Source: Marinimicrococcus sp033875255
GTDB taxonomy: Bacteria; Pseudomonadota; Alphaproteobacteria; Geminicoccales; Geminicoccaceae
Reading direction: 5' to 3'
Length of the DNA: 64,000 nucleotides
NCBI GenBank assembly: GCA_033875255.1
Contig: JAWZSN010000004.1
Location: 1 to 64,000, forward strand
The translations under genes were made by a program, and so were the position numbers. Shown here piece by piece: positions 53,820 through 63,087 of this stretch. Within the stretch, counting starts at the first letter, position 1, and each line of letters begins with the position of its first letter. The notes under the pieces are model-generated. The model was not told where the DNA came from and did no database searches. It was given only the letters and a program-made list of their open reading frames with translations.

Positions 53820-54572
53820 GTGCTGCGCGGCCTTGCGACCGGTGCCGCCGCCCTCCTGCTGGCGGGTCGCCGACCGCTGGCGGAAGAGGCGGGCGGCGGT
53901 GTCGTGCGGGCAGTGACGCGGGGTGATCTTCTGCATCTCGAGGACGGACGCGAGCTGCGGCTGGCCGGCATCGTCACGCCGGGTCCGGTGAGCGGGCACG
54001 GCCGGGCAGCCCCGCTGGCCGAGGAGGCACGAGCGGCGCTGGAGGAGGCGGCGGCCGGCAGGAAGGTGGCGTTTGCCCGGCTGGGCGTCGATCGCCACGG
54101 GCGGATCCTGGCCGGGGTGACGGTGGAAGGCGGCGGCTCGCTGCAAGGCGGCCTGGTGCGGCGCGGCCTCGGCTGGGCCTGGCCGGGGGCGTTGCCGTCG
54201 GCGGCCTTCACCGCGCTGCTGGAGGAGGAGCGGAGCGCCGAGCGCGCCGGCCGCGGGCTTTGGGCCGTGCCCTGGCTGCGCCCGGAAGCGGCCGCGTCGG
54301 TGCGCGCCGATGCCCCGCGTTTCGCCCTGGTGGACGGCCGGGTCCTCGAAACGGCGCGGCAGCGGCGCTATGTCTATCTCAACTTCGGTGCGGACTGGCG
54401 GCGCGACTTCACTGCAAGGGTACCGCTGCCCGAGGCCCGGCTGATGGAGCGGGCGGGATTCGACCCGCAGGAGCTGGCGGATCGCGTCGTGCGGGTGCGC
54501 GGCTGGCTCTTCGCCATGGGCGGGCCGATGATCGAGGTGACGGAACGAGGACAGATCGAGGAGCTGGCATGA
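53820..54572 (+). CDS. Secreted thermonuclease-like (SNase-fold) protein
   Basis: A protein of 250 residues from the GTG at 53820. The open frame extends upstream across the antisense of the tRNA, which is an artefact, so this first start beyond the tRNA is chosen. An N-terminal hydrophobic signal (about 3-15, RGLATGAAALLLAG) precedes an SNase-like domain (about 28-160): GGVVRAVTRGDLLHLEDGRELRLAGI, KVAFARLGVDRHGRILAGV (the DRxGR motif), QGGLVRRGLGWAW and RAGRGLWAVPW. A second domain (about 165-250) resembles an OB-like segment. Nuclease activity is not assured; Arg residues are partly conserved. Its stop overlaps the next start (ATGA). Confidence 0.8.
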   Translation: MLRGLATGAAALLLAGRRPLAEEAGGGVVRAVTRGDLLHLEDGRELRLAGIVTPGPVSGHGRAAPLAEEARAALEEAAAGRKVAFARLGVDRHGRILAGVTVEGGGSLQGGLVRRGLGWAWPGALPSAAFTALLEEERSAERAGRGLWAVPWLRPEAAASVRADAPRFALVDGRVLETARQRRYVYLNFGADWRRDFTARVPLPEARLMERAGFDPQELADRVVRVRGWLFAMGGPMIEVTERGQIEELA

Positions 54573-56041
54573 AGGCTTGGCGCAGGCCCTTTCTCGGCGC
54601 GGTCGCAGCGGTTGCGATCGCTGCGACCGGCGCCTGCACGCCGGTGCGCAACCCGGCGACCGGCGACACGCAGTACACCTCGATGTCGCCCGCCCAGGAG
54701 GCGGCGATCGGCAAGGACGAGCATCCCAAGGTCCTTGCCGAGTTCGGCGGGGCCTACGCCGATCCGGCGCTGCAGGCCTATGTCGAGCGGGTAGGCAGGT
54801 CGCTGGGCCAGGTCTCCGAGCTGAAGGACCAGTCCTTCACCTTCACCGTGCTCGACAGCGACGTGGTCAACGCCTTCGCCCTGCCGGGCGGCTATGTCTA
54901 CGTCTCGCGCGGCCTCCTCGCGCTGGCCGACAACGAGGCGGAGCTGGCCGGCGTGCTGGGCCACGAGATCGGCCACATCACCGCCCGCCACACCGCCCAG
55001 CGCTACGACCGGGCGATGCTGGGCCAGCTGGGCTCGCTGGGGGCTGCCATCCTGGGCGGCGTTCTGCTCGGCGACACCGGCGCGAAGATGGGTCAGCAGG
55101 TGGGCTCGCTGGGCGCCACCGCCTATGTCCAGGGCTTCTCGCGCAGCCAGGAGCTGGAGGCCGACCAGCTCGGCATCCGCTACATGGTCCGGGCCGGCTA
55201 CGATCCCGAGGCCATGGTGAGCTTCCTCGACGCCATGGACGGCTATGGCGCCTTGAACCGGCAGCTCTCCGGGCGGAGCGAGGAGACGCCGACCTGGCTC
55301 GCCAGCCATCCGCGCGCCCGCGACCGGGTGCGCGATGCAGCGCAGACCGCGGAGGCGCAGGCCGGACAAGGCCGGGTCGAGAGCGCGGCCTATATGAGAG
55401 CCGTCGACGGCATGATCTTCGGGGACAGTCCGGAGCAGGGCCATGTGCGCGGCACGGTGTTCGTCCATCCCAAGCTCGATTTCCGCTTCGAGGCACCCGC
55501 CGGGTTCAAGCTCGTCAACACGCCGGCAGCGGTCCTGGGCAAGGGGCCGAGGGGCCAGATCCTGCGCTTCGACGCGGCCAGCGCCAAGAGCGCCGATCCG
55601 GCCGCCTACCTGACGCAGGAATGGGCAGCCAAGCTGCAGCCGCAGAACCTGCGGCGCTTCGAGGCGAACGGCCGTCCGGCCGCCACGGCGACCGCGCCCG
55701 TGGCGATCAACGGCAAGAAAACGCAGGCGCTGCTGGCGGCGGTCTCGATGGGCGAGGGCCGCATGTACCGCTTCGTCTTCGCGAGCCCGCAGCTCGGCGC
55801 CGACAGCGCCGCCTTCGAGGGGGTGGTGCGCAGCCTGAGGCGGCTGACCGCCGCCGAGCGCGCCGAGGCGATCCCGCTGCGGATCCGCATCCACACCGTG
55901 CAGCCCGGCGACACGATCGACAGTCTCGCCAGGCGGATGCAGGTCGACGAGGCGGCGCGGGAATGGTTCGTGCTGCTCAACGGCCTGCAGGACGGGCAGC
56001 TGGTGCCCGGACAGAAGGTCAAGCTGGTGGTGCGCGGCTAG
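54569..56041 (+). CDS. M48-family metalloprotease lipoprotein
   Basis: An envelope zinc protease of 490 residues from the ATG at 54569. A lipobox TGAC at residues 20-23 marks a lipoprotein (Cys23). The zinc motif HEIGH is at 132-136, and a third ligand lies in SRSQELEADQLGIRYMVRAG. A middle region with similarity to BepA-like substrate domains follows, then a C-terminal LysM-like motif (about 442-490, IHTVQPGDTIDSLARRMQV). LysM suggests peptidoglycan binding. BepA-type relatives clean up stalled outer-membrane proteins. It is translationally coupled to the nuclease-like gene. Confidence 0.93.
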   Translation: MKAWRRPFLGAVAAVAIAATGACTPVRNPATGDTQYTSMSPAQEAAIGKDEHPKVLAEFGGAYADPALQAYVERVGRSLGQVSELKDQSFTFTVLDSDVVNAFALPGGYVYVSRGLLALADNEAELAGVLGHEIGHITARHTAQRYDRAMLGQLGSLGAAILGGVLLGDTGAKMGQQVGSLGATAYVQGFSRSQELEADQLGIRYMVRAGYDPEAMVSFLDAMDGYGALNRQLSGRSEETPTWLASHPRARDRVRDAAQTAEAQAGQGRVESAAYMRAVDGMIFGDSPEQGHVRGTVFVHPKLDFRFEAPAGFKLVNTPAAVLGKGPRGQILRFDAASAKSADPAAYLTQEWAAKLQPQNLRRFEANGRPAATATAPVAINGKKTQALLAAVSMGEGRMYRFVFASPQLGADSAAFEGVVRSLRRLTAAERAEAIPLRIRIHTVQPGDTIDSLARRMQVDEAAREWFVLLNGLQDGQLVPGQKVKLVVRG

Positions 56042-56054
56042 GGCGGGCGCGGCC

Positions 56055-57413
56055 GTGGACGGCTCCTCGCTGCGCAGCCGGCTTCACGGCCTGGCGCAGC
56101 AGGTCGTGGCCACGCTGCGCTCGAGCTTCTGGCTGCGGCCGACGCTCTTCAGCATCGTGGCGCTGGCCACCGTGCTGGCGGTGGTGGTCGCTCCGATTCC
56201 CTCGGGCTGGCTCGATGCCATACCGCTGCCGCTGCCCGAGTTCGACGAGCTGGGCTCGCTCTTCCGGCTGGTGGCCGGCAGCTCGCTCACCATCGCCACG
56301 GTGAGCCTGTCGGTCATCATGCTGCTGCTCAACATGGTGGGCTCGCAGGGCTCGCCGCGGGCGCTGCCGGAGCTGATGGCCGACAAGGTGGTGCAGTCGG
56401 CGCTCGGCGCCTTTGTGGGCACCTTCGTCTTCGGCGTGGCCGGGCTGCTCGCCACCGGCTTCCCGCTGGCCAAGGAGCGCAGCGCCATCCTTCTCCTCCT
56501 GGGCGTGCTGGCGGCCCTTTTCCTGCTGCGCTGGCTGGTCCATCTGATCACCCACGTCACCGACCTCCTCAAGCTCGGTCGTCTGGTCGAGCGGGTCCAC
56601 CGCAGTGCCGCCCGGGCGCTGGCGCGCTGCTTTGCCGACGGCGACGCCGCCGCTGCCGGTGCCTCGGTGGCCTTTCTCGGGATCGCCGAGGGCGAGCTGG
56701 TGCATCACCGGCAAAGCGGATTCCTGGTGCTCGTCGACCGCGAGGCGCTGGCCGCGCTGGCGGCACGGCGCGGGCTGGTGATCGACATCCTGCTGCGCGA
56801 GGGCGAGTTCGCCTCGCCGCTGCGGCCGGTAGCCCGCATCGACCGCCTCGACCGGCTGGAGACCCGGCAGCGCGAGGAAGTCTTGCGCCAGCTCCGCGCG
56901 GCGCTGACCATCGCCCAGGAGCGGATCGCCACCCGCGACCCGGTCTTCGCCCTCGGCCTCCTGGCGGAGATCGCCGCCCGCGCCCTCTCGCCCGGCGTCA
57001 ACGATCCTGGCACCGCGCTGGTGTGCCTGGAATATGCCGGTGATCTGCTGGCGCGCGGCGCGTCGCGCGGGCCCGCGCAATGGGCGCCCGATGTCGTGGC
57101 GAGTGGCCGGGTCCGGCTGAGGCGGCCCGATTTCCCGCTCCTCCTCGACGCCGGCACCACCTGGATCGCCCGGCACGGGGCCGACAATCTCGACGTGATC
57201 GGACCTGTGACCGAGATGCTCGGCCGCCTCGCGCGCCTGGCCCATCCCGTCTGGCGCGGCGCCATCGAGGAGCAGCTCTTGCGGGTGGCCGAGCTCGCCC
57301 GCAAGAAGCTGCCCACCGACGCCGAGCGCCGCCGCTTCGACACCCTCGCCGCCCGCGCCCTCGATGCCTGCCGCAGCGAGGGGCGGCTCGTGGCGGACCC
57401 ACTCGGCGGATAA
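56055..57413 (+). CDS. DUF2254 membrane protein
   Basis: An integral membrane protein of 452 residues starting at a GTG 13 bases after the protease stop. Four hydrophobic helices (about 32-50, 74-96, 115-133 and 142-162) with LGSLFRLVAGSSLTIATVSLSV and SRALPELM-like GSPRALPELMADKVVQSALGAF are the DUF2254 signatures. A long cytoplasmic C-terminal half (about 165-452) contains IAQERIATRDPVFALGLLAEIA and a LSPGVNDPGTAL motif. The family's function is unknown. Confidence 0.92.
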   Translation: MDGSSLRSRLHGLAQQVVATLRSSFWLRPTLFSIVALATVLAVVVAPIPSGWLDAIPLPLPEFDELGSLFRLVAGSSLTIATVSLSVIMLLLNMVGSQGSPRALPELMADKVVQSALGAFVGTFVFGVAGLLATGFPLAKERSAILLLLGVLAALFLLRWLVHLITHVTDLLKLGRLVERVHRSAARALARCFADGDAAAAGASVAFLGIAEGELVHHRQSGFLVLVDREALAALAARRGLVIDILLREGEFASPLRPVARIDRLDRLETRQREEVLRQLRAALTIAQERIATRDPVFALGLLAEIAARALSPGVNDPGTALVCLEYAGDLLARGASRGPAQWAPDVVASGRVRLRRPDFPLLLDAGTTWIARHGADNLDVIGPVTEMLGRLARLAHPVWRGAIEEQLLRVAELARKKLPTDAERRRFDTLAARALDACRSEGRLVADPLGG

Positions 57414-57833
57414 GCCGGGTCCGGCTCCTCGCGGACGGGGCAGCCGGCAAGGCGCTGCGCGCGGCTTTCGTTCTCCTCTTCTGTCAGTCGGCAGCGGTGA
57501 GGGGTGGCGGGATGTGCAGTTTTCACAGGCGCGGTGTCGGAGTGGCAACTCCGCCGGCGCGCCCGCTCCCGGCGTCCTCCCTCGCCACTGTCCTTGAGGA
57601 CGCCGCACGGGGGGTGAAGAAGGGTGAGCGGCGGACGTGGCTGCCGCCTCTCGACGAGGCGGGGCGAGATATCCGCGGCCCTGGCCGAACGACCAAAGGA
57701 GAAAAGAGCCCGCTGCGCGCAGCGCCTTGCGCAGCTGCTTTTTCCCCGGCTGGCGCGGCCAGTGCTGCCGCCGCTGCATGAGAGGAGAAAAGAAGAAAGC
57801 CGCGCGTCGCGCTCTTCCGGTGGCTTCAGCCCG
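57414..57833. repeat. Diverged copies of the dispersed repeat
   Basis: A 420-base gap between convergent genes. AAGGCGCTGCGCGCGG (57449-57464) followed by CTTTCG..TTCTG.CAGTCGG is the REP-like motif in one orientation. From about 57530 to 57731 a full diverged unit follows in the opposite orientation, with GTCGGAG..ACTCCGCCGG, GAAGAAGGGTGAGCGGC, GACCAAAGGAGAAAAGAG and CTGCGCGCAGCGCCTTGCG in the same order as in the tandem array. A further REP-like piece, GAGAAAAGAAGAAAGCCGCG, lies at 57784-57803. No gene is seen. Confidence 0.65.
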
Positions 57834-59237
57834 CTATACCAGCAGCTTGGCGTCGAACCCGTCGGGCCCCTCGCTCAACAAGGCCGGCTTGCCCTTGAGG
57901 CGGGTCTCGAGGAAGACCTTGCTGCCCCACAGGAAGCGCAGGTGCGAGAGGGTCTTCTCGGCATTGCCGATGTCGAGGTCGCGGCCGTCATGCTCGTGCA
58001 GGAGGTAGAGATAGCGGCTGCCGCGATAGTCGGCATCCTTGATCCTGATCACCGGCATGGAGCTGGCGCCGACCTGGGCGATGAGCTGGTCGCGGATGCT
58101 CTCCCAGTGCTCCTCGTCGGCGACCTCGCTGACCACCAGATGCTCGCCGCGCGGCCGCCAGGCGTAGAGGTCGAGCTCGTCCATCAGCTCGCGGGTGAGG
58201 AAGCGGCGCAGGAAGGAGGCGTCCCGGTCGCTCTCGCGCACCGCCATCATCTTGGCGCGTCCCTCGGCACTTTTCTCGCCGCCGAAGCGCTTCTCGATGT
58301 CGCGCCAGATCATGAAGCCCACATGGTAGGGGTTGATGCCGCCATGGTGCGGGCAGATCACCTGGTTGTGGCGCACCAGGAACTCCAGATGGATCTCCTG
58401 GGGGAGATCGAGGCTGTTCATGATCCGGTGGTGCCAGAAGCTGGCCCAGCCCTCGTTCATGATCTTGGTCTCGATCTGCGGCAGGAAATAGCGCGCCTCC
58501 TCGTCGACGATGGTCAGGAGATCTCGCTGCCAGTCCGCCAGGTCGCGGTTGTGGTCGCGAATGAAGAGGAGAATGTCGGGGTCGGGCTCGAGGGGAACCC
58601 GGCGCAGATCGGGCTCGGGCGTCTCGACTGCGCGGTGGAGATGCGCGAACTCGTCGACCGGCGGGTGCGCCGCCGCGAGCAGCCGCTCGCGCTGCTCCTC
58701 GCGGCCGAGCTTGCGGATCGCCTGGTTGCGCGAGCGGTTCAAGGACAAGGCGTGCGCCGCGTCGAGGAACGACTCGACCGCCTCGGCGCCGATCGAGGGA
58801 TCCTCGATATAACGCCGCACCCGGTCGGCGCGGGCCTTGAAGGAGGCCAAAGTCTCGGCTGCATCGGTGGCGCTGGTGAAGGTGAAGTTGTTCTTGAAGA
58901 AATCGTTGTGCCCGTAGACATGGGCGATCGTCAGGATCTGCAGGCACAGCGAGTTGTCGCGCATGAGATAGGCAAGGCAGGGGTCGGAGTTGATGACCAT
59001 CTCGTAGGGCAGGCCCTGCACGCCGTAGTCGTACATGGTCTTGGTCATCTCGAACGCCTTGCCGAACGACCAGTGCGGGTAGTGGGCCGGCATGCCGTGA
59101 TAGGCCATGTAGCCCAGCATGGCGTTCTGGTCGCAGACCTCGAACTCTTGCGGGTAGCAGTCGAGGCCGAACTCGGCCACCCGGGCGCGGGCGGCGCTGT
59201 CCCATCTCTCGAGGTCGGCAAGGGTCCAGCTGGTCAC
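57834..59237 (-). CDS. SpoVR family protein
   Basis: A cytoplasmic protein of 467 residues, part of the YeaG-YeaH-YcgB/SpoVR stress module. It starts at a GTG at 59237 (TSWTLADLERWDSAARARVAEFGLD). Signatures are CYPQEFEVCDQNAMLGYMAYHGMP, HWSFGKAFEMTKTMYDYGVQGLPYEMVINS, HVYGHNDFFKNNF, RYFLPQIETKIMNEGWASFWHHRIMN and HHGGINPYHVGFMIWRDIEKRFGG. The name comes from sporulation in Bacillus, but the family is widespread in non-sporulating bacteria. It is the third gene of the run, 66 bases after yeaH. Confidence 0.95.
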   Translation of the reverse strand: MTSWTLADLERWDSAARARVAEFGLDCYPQEFEVCDQNAMLGYMAYHGMPAHYPHWSFGKAFEMTKTMYDYGVQGLPYEMVINSDPCLAYLMRDNSLCLQILTIAHVYGHNDFFKNNFTFTSATDAAETLASFKARADRVRRYIEDPSIGAEAVESFLDAAHALSLNRSRNQAIRKLGREEQRERLLAAAHPPVDEFAHLHRAVETPEPDLRRVPLEPDPDILLFIRDHNRDLADWQRDLLTIVDEEARYFLPQIETKIMNEGWASFWHHRIMNSLDLPQEIHLEFLVRHNQVICPHHGGINPYHVGFMIWRDIEKRFGGEKSAEGRAKMMAVRESDRDASFLRRFLTRELMDELDLYAWRPRGEHLVVSEVADEEHWESIRDQLIAQVGASSMPVIRIKDADYRGSRYLYLLHEHDGRDLDIGNAEKTLSHLRFLWGSKVFLETRLKGKPALLSEGPDGFDAKLLV

Positions 59238-59303
59238 GGTGTGTGCGGCTCCTGCGTTCGGTCGGGGAGGGGCGGCGCGCTCCGGCCGGTGCCGGCCCGC
59301 GCC

Positions 59304-60509
59304 TCAGGCGCTCTCCCGCTCGCGCGACAGGAAGGCGCGGAAGGAGGGCCAGATGTCCTCGCGGCGCTCGATCAGCACCGACTGGAAGTTCTCTGCCTTG
59401 AGGCGCCGGAAGCGCTCCAGCATCGAGCTCTCGTAATAGTGCGAGCCCATCGGCTTGATCTCGCCATAGCCGAAGAGGTTGCATGCCTCGCAGAGCTCCC
59501 GCGCCGCCTTCATGGCCTCCTCGTTGTCGCTGTCGAAATTGTCGCCGTCCGAGCAGTGGAAGGCGTAGACGTTCCAATGGGCCGGATGATAGCGACTCTC
59601 GATGATATCCAGGGCTTTGCGGTAGCCCGAGGAGATCAGCGTGCCGCCCGACTCGCCCTTGTGGAAGAACTCGTCCTCGGTGACTTCCCTGGCGTCGGTA
59701 TGGTGCGCCACGAAGACGATGTGGACGTTCTCGTACTTGGTGCAGACGAACTGGTAGAGCAGGAAGAAGAAGCTCCGCGCCAGGTACTTCTTGAGGCGGT
59801 CCATGGAGCCCGACGTGTCCATGATGCAGATGACGACGGCGTTGCTCTCCTCGCGGACGTCCTGCACCAGCCTGCGATAGGTCAGGTCCTCGCGGCGGAA
59901 CGGGAAGCGCTCGCCGCCGTCGCGGCCGGGCTCGGCCGGCGCCGGCTCGGCCGACGCGGGCAGCGGGGTGCCGGTGGCGATCTGGCGGCGGATCTTGGCC
60001 TTGACGGTGCGCCGCCGGTCGAGATGGACGCGGATGCCGGATTTGCGGTAGCCCTGCCGTTTGGCGACCCGCTCGGAGATCGCCTCGCGCAGGATCTTGC
60101 GCTCCATGTCGGGCAGCTCGAGATCCTCGAACATGATCTCGACCAGCTCGTCGAGGGTGATCTCGGTCTCGTAATAGTCCACCCCCGGCTCGCTGCCCGC
60201 CGGACCCTGACCCTTCTCGCCCTTCTTGCCGGCCTGGCCCACCACCTGGCCAGGCTGGGTCTCGCCGTCGCCGGTGCCGACCCCGCCCTCATTGTCGCCG
60301 AAGGTGAAGCGGTACTCGCGCACCCCGCGGATCGGGACCTTGATGATGCGGTCCCGGTCGCGGCCGATGATGCTCTCCTCGGAGATGATGTCGGCGATAT
60401 TCTCCCGCAGCGAGCGGCGCAGCTTCTCGCGGTGCCGCTTGCGGTCGCCGGCGCTCCGGTCGGAACGGAGCGCGTCGGACTCGGAATAGGGTCGAAAGAC
60501 TGTGCTCAT
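59304..60509 (-). CDS. yeaH: YeaH/DUF444 VWA-domain protein
   Basis: A protein of 401 residues with a basic N-terminal region (SDRSAGDRKRHREKLRRSLRENI), a Gly-rich acidic segment (about 65-105) and a C-terminal VWA-like domain containing CIMDTSGSMDRLKKYLARSFFFLLY, the DxSxS metal site, and FVAHHTDAREVTEDEFFHKGESGGTLISSGY. It partners with the YeaG kinase in nutrient-stress adaptation of enterobacteria; the exact action is not known. It lies 46 bases after yeaG. Confidence 0.95.
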   Translation of the reverse strand: MSTVFRPYSESDALRSDRSAGDRKRHREKLRRSLRENIADIISEESIIGRDRDRIIKVPIRGVREYRFTFGDNEGGVGTGDGETQPGQVVGQAGKKGEKGQGPAGSEPGVDYYETEITLDELVEIMFEDLELPDMERKILREAISERVAKRQGYRKSGIRVHLDRRRTVKAKIRRQIATGTPLPASAEPAPAEPGRDGGERFPFRREDLTYRRLVQDVREESNAVVICIMDTSGSMDRLKKYLARSFFFLLYQFVCTKYENVHIVFVAHHTDAREVTEDEFFHKGESGGTLISSGYRKALDIIESRYHPAHWNVYAFHCSDGDNFDSDNEEAMKAARELCEACNLFGYGEIKPMGSHYYESSMLERFRRLKAENFQSVLIERREDIWPSFRAFLSRERESA

Positions 60510-60555
60510 CGGCCGCTGGCCCGGATCATCCTGTCAGTCTACCCCTCGCTCGGGT

Positions 60556-62487
60556 TCAGTCCTTCCACAGATGGTTGGAGGCGTACTTGAGGATCGTGTC
60601 GATGCTGTCCTCGTTGTAGCCCTGCGCCATCAGGTTCTCGACCATCGTGTCGTATTTCTGCCGCTGCTCCTCGTCGCGCGTGCGCGCCTTGGTGATGATG
60701 CGGGAGATGTCGCGCACCGAGTTCATCAGCTTCTTCTCGATGGCCTCCTTCAACGGCTCGTAGCTGCCGTAGGTCAGCCGCTCGCCGCGCCGCATCGCCG
60801 ACCAGAGGAAGGCGATGACCTCCTGGCGGAACCCGTCGGCGGCCGGGCCGATGATGGCGATCTGCTCCTCGATGGATTTGAGGAAGCCCTCGTCGGCCTG
60901 CATCTCCTCCTTGGTGGTCTGGTCCTTGACCTTGCTCTTGGTGACATAGGCCTCGGCATGGTCGAGATAGTTCTGGAACAGGGTCTCGGCCTGGCCCCTG
61001 AACGAGTAGACGAAGGCCTTGGTGATGTCCTTCTCGAGCTTCTCCAGATAGCTCTTGTGCAGCGTGTCCTGGAGGAACTCGAGATATTGCTTTCTGGTGT
61101 CGTCGGCGAGGTCCGCCTCCTTGACCATGCCGATCAGCGCCTCGCGCACGTTGATCGGGTGGATCGACCCGTTGTTCTGGGTCAGCGCCACGTCGAGCGC
61201 CTTCATGATGAACCGGGTCGAGATGCCGAAGAGCCCCTCGCGCTTGGCGTCCTCGCGCAGCTCGTGGGCGGTCAGCTTCTTGGGCCGGCCCTTCTCCAGG
61301 ACCTCCTCGCCATTGTAGATCTTGAGCTTGGTCAGCAGGTCGCATTTGGCCGAGGGTTCGAGCCGCGAGAGGATGGCGAACATCGAGGCGGTCTCGAGCG
61401 TGTGCGGCGCCATCTGGATGTCGAAGCTCGAGCGCTCGAGGAACCTGCTGTAGATCTTGACCTCTTCGCTGAGCCGCAGGTTGTAGGGCACCTTGACCAC
61501 GACGATGCGGTCGAGGATCGCCTCGTTGGTGTGGTCGGCCTTGAACTTCTGCCACTCCGCCTCGTTGGAGTGGGCGACGATCACCGTGTCGACATGGATC
61601 GTGCCGTGGCGCCCGGGGGCCGGCACGAACTTCTCCTGGGTGGCGGTGATCATGGTGTGGAGATACTCGGTCTCGTTCTTGAAGACCTCGATGAACTCCA
61701 CCATGCCGCGATTGCCGACATTGAAGGCGCCGTTGAGCTCGAGCACCCTGGGATCGCCCTCGCTGTAGCGGTCGAGCTTGGAGATGTCCTCCGAGCCGAT
61801 CAGCACCGAGGTGTCCTGGTTGTTGGGGTCGACCGGCGGCACCACACCGATGCCGCGCCGGGCGCGCTTGCTGAAGCTCACCGTCCGGACCGGCACGTCC
61901 TCGTAGCGCCCCTCGAACTCCTCCATCAGGCGGTGCCGGCATACCGGGCACAGATCGCCGTCGATCTTGACCCCCAGCATCTCGTCGAAGGACTTGCGCA
62001 GGTGGCGGGGGATCAGGTGCAGCGGCTGCTCGTAGATCGGGCAGCCGTCGATGACGTGGATCGGGTCGAGATCCTCGAGGCCGCGCTTGAGCCGCTCGAC
62101 CAGCGAGCTCTTGCCCGAGCCGACCGGGCCCATGAGATAGAGCACCTGGCGGGCTTCCTCACCGCCCATGGCGGCCGAGTGGAAGTAGCGCACGATCTTG
62201 TCGAGCGTGCGCTCCATGCCGAAGAACTCGTCCTTGAAGAAGTTGTAGATCTTGACCTTCTGATCGCCGAACAGGCGCTTGCAGCGGGGGTCGGCCTCCA
62301 TGTCGAGCTCACCGACGCCGAGACCGACCAGCATCTCGTACATGCGCTTGTGCGCGAGGTCGGCGAGTTGCGGCCGCTCCTTCACGAGCTCCAGATATTC
62401 GAGGAACGTGCCTTCCCACTGCCTCTTCTGCCGGTCCTGCCGGTCCCGTTCGATCAGGGCGGCGAAATCGATCTTGTCAGGCTGCAT
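60556..62487 (-). CDS. yeaG: PrkA/YeaG AAA+ serine protein kinase
   Basis: A protein of 643 residues. The AAA+ part has Walker A LMGPVGSGKSSLVERLKRGL and Walker B-type VEFIEVFKNETEYLHTMI; the C-terminal PrkA kinase-like domain (about 400-643) contains KAFVYSFRGQAETLFQNYLDHAEAY and IEEQIAIIGPAADGFRQEVIAF. A CPVCRHRLMEEF zinc-ribbon-like pair (CxxC) lies near residue 180. YeaG is a Ser/Thr protein kinase needed for nitrogen-starvation and stationary-phase responses in E. coli. It is the first gene of the module and is preceded by a short palindrome. Confidence 0.96.
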   Translation of the reverse strand: MQPDKIDFAALIERDRQDRQKRQWEGTFLEYLELVKERPQLADLAHKRMYEMLVGLGVGELDMEADPRCKRLFGDQKVKIYNFFKDEFFGMERTLDKIVRYFHSAAMGGEEARQVLYLMGPVGSGKSSLVERLKRGLEDLDPIHVIDGCPIYEQPLHLIPRHLRKSFDEMLGVKIDGDLCPVCRHRLMEEFEGRYEDVPVRTVSFSKRARRGIGVVPPVDPNNQDTSVLIGSEDISKLDRYSEGDPRVLELNGAFNVGNRGMVEFIEVFKNETEYLHTMITATQEKFVPAPGRHGTIHVDTVIVAHSNEAEWQKFKADHTNEAILDRIVVVKVPYNLRLSEEVKIYSRFLERSSFDIQMAPHTLETASMFAILSRLEPSAKCDLLTKLKIYNGEEVLEKGRPKKLTAHELREDAKREGLFGISTRFIMKALDVALTQNNGSIHPINVREALIGMVKEADLADDTRKQYLEFLQDTLHKSYLEKLEKDITKAFVYSFRGQAETLFQNYLDHAEAYVTKSKVKDQTTKEEMQADEGFLKSIEEQIAIIGPAADGFRQEVIAFLWSAMRRGERLTYGSYEPLKEAIEKKLMNSVRDISRIITKARTRDEEQRQKYDTMVENLMAQGYNEDSIDTILKYASNHLWKD

Positions 62488-62555
62488 GCACGCGTACCTC
62501 TTGGCTGGCCGTCGACGGTGGAGGCTCCCCGCGCCCGTTGATGGATCGTTCGTTC

Positions 62556-62571
62556 TGCCGATTATACGGCA
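62556..62571. promoter_or_regulatory. Palindrome upstream of yeaG
   Basis: TGCCGATTATACGGCA has perfect 5-bp arms (TGCCG/CGGCA) around an AT core, 69 bases before the yeaG start. It may be a regulator site or overlap a promoter (TTATAC is close to a -10 box). Inference only. Confidence 0.35.
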
Positions 62572-63087
62572 AAAGGGTGCGGAAAGGTTAACGGGTCTGC
62601 TGGCGTCGCCGGAATCGCACTCCCATGGATCAAATTGCCAATGGTTCAGGTCCAGCTGGTCGCGGACCGCGAAAGAAGAGACGATCTCGTATTATTGATG
62701 AGCCGGGAAGCGAAGGGTGGGCCGGATCCCGCCACGCCGGACCCGGAACGATCGGCCGGTGCGGCCTGCTCAAGAAGCCGCCTTTGGCCGTCGGCACCGG
62801 GGTCGTGCCGTTCAGCGCACTCCTCTCGGAAAGCTGCCTCATCATTCATTAGTCTAGGTTTCCCAAGCGTCGCGTCAAGTTACGATGCCTCGCCCGACGA
62901 CTTTGTGCGATTGTGCAGGGGCGCAGTGTGACTTTCCCAATGCAGCACGAGAGGTTTCGTGGTTCCCGGAGCGTCCCGGGGTGCGTGCGGTGCCGGCTTT
63001 TGCGACCGGCGCCGGGCGTCGAGCCAAGCGCGTGGCGCCGATCCTGCCGCGCCGCTATCCTCCGCGGCGCGACAAGGGGAGGGACGC
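62572..63087. other. Intergenic region yeaG / aldolase
   Basis: About 516 bases between divergent genes. Short open frames of 60-100 codons occur on both strands, but none has a recognisable family or consistent codon pattern. The stretch around 62830-62950 is AT-richer than usual and is a likely promoter area for the aldolase gene. No RNA gene is recognised. Confidence 0.4.

Noticed and set aside
57624..60590. Very long plus-strand frame (988 codons) opposite spoVR and yeaH
   Set aside because: It is the antisense shadow of clearly recognisable minus-strand genes. High GC suppresses stop codons, giving long spurious frames rich in Leu, Val, Gly, Asp, Glu and His.
62625..62931. Short open frames on both strands between yeaG and the aldolase
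   Set aside because: No family resemblance, overlapping frames on both strands and no good ribosome site; treated as non-coding.
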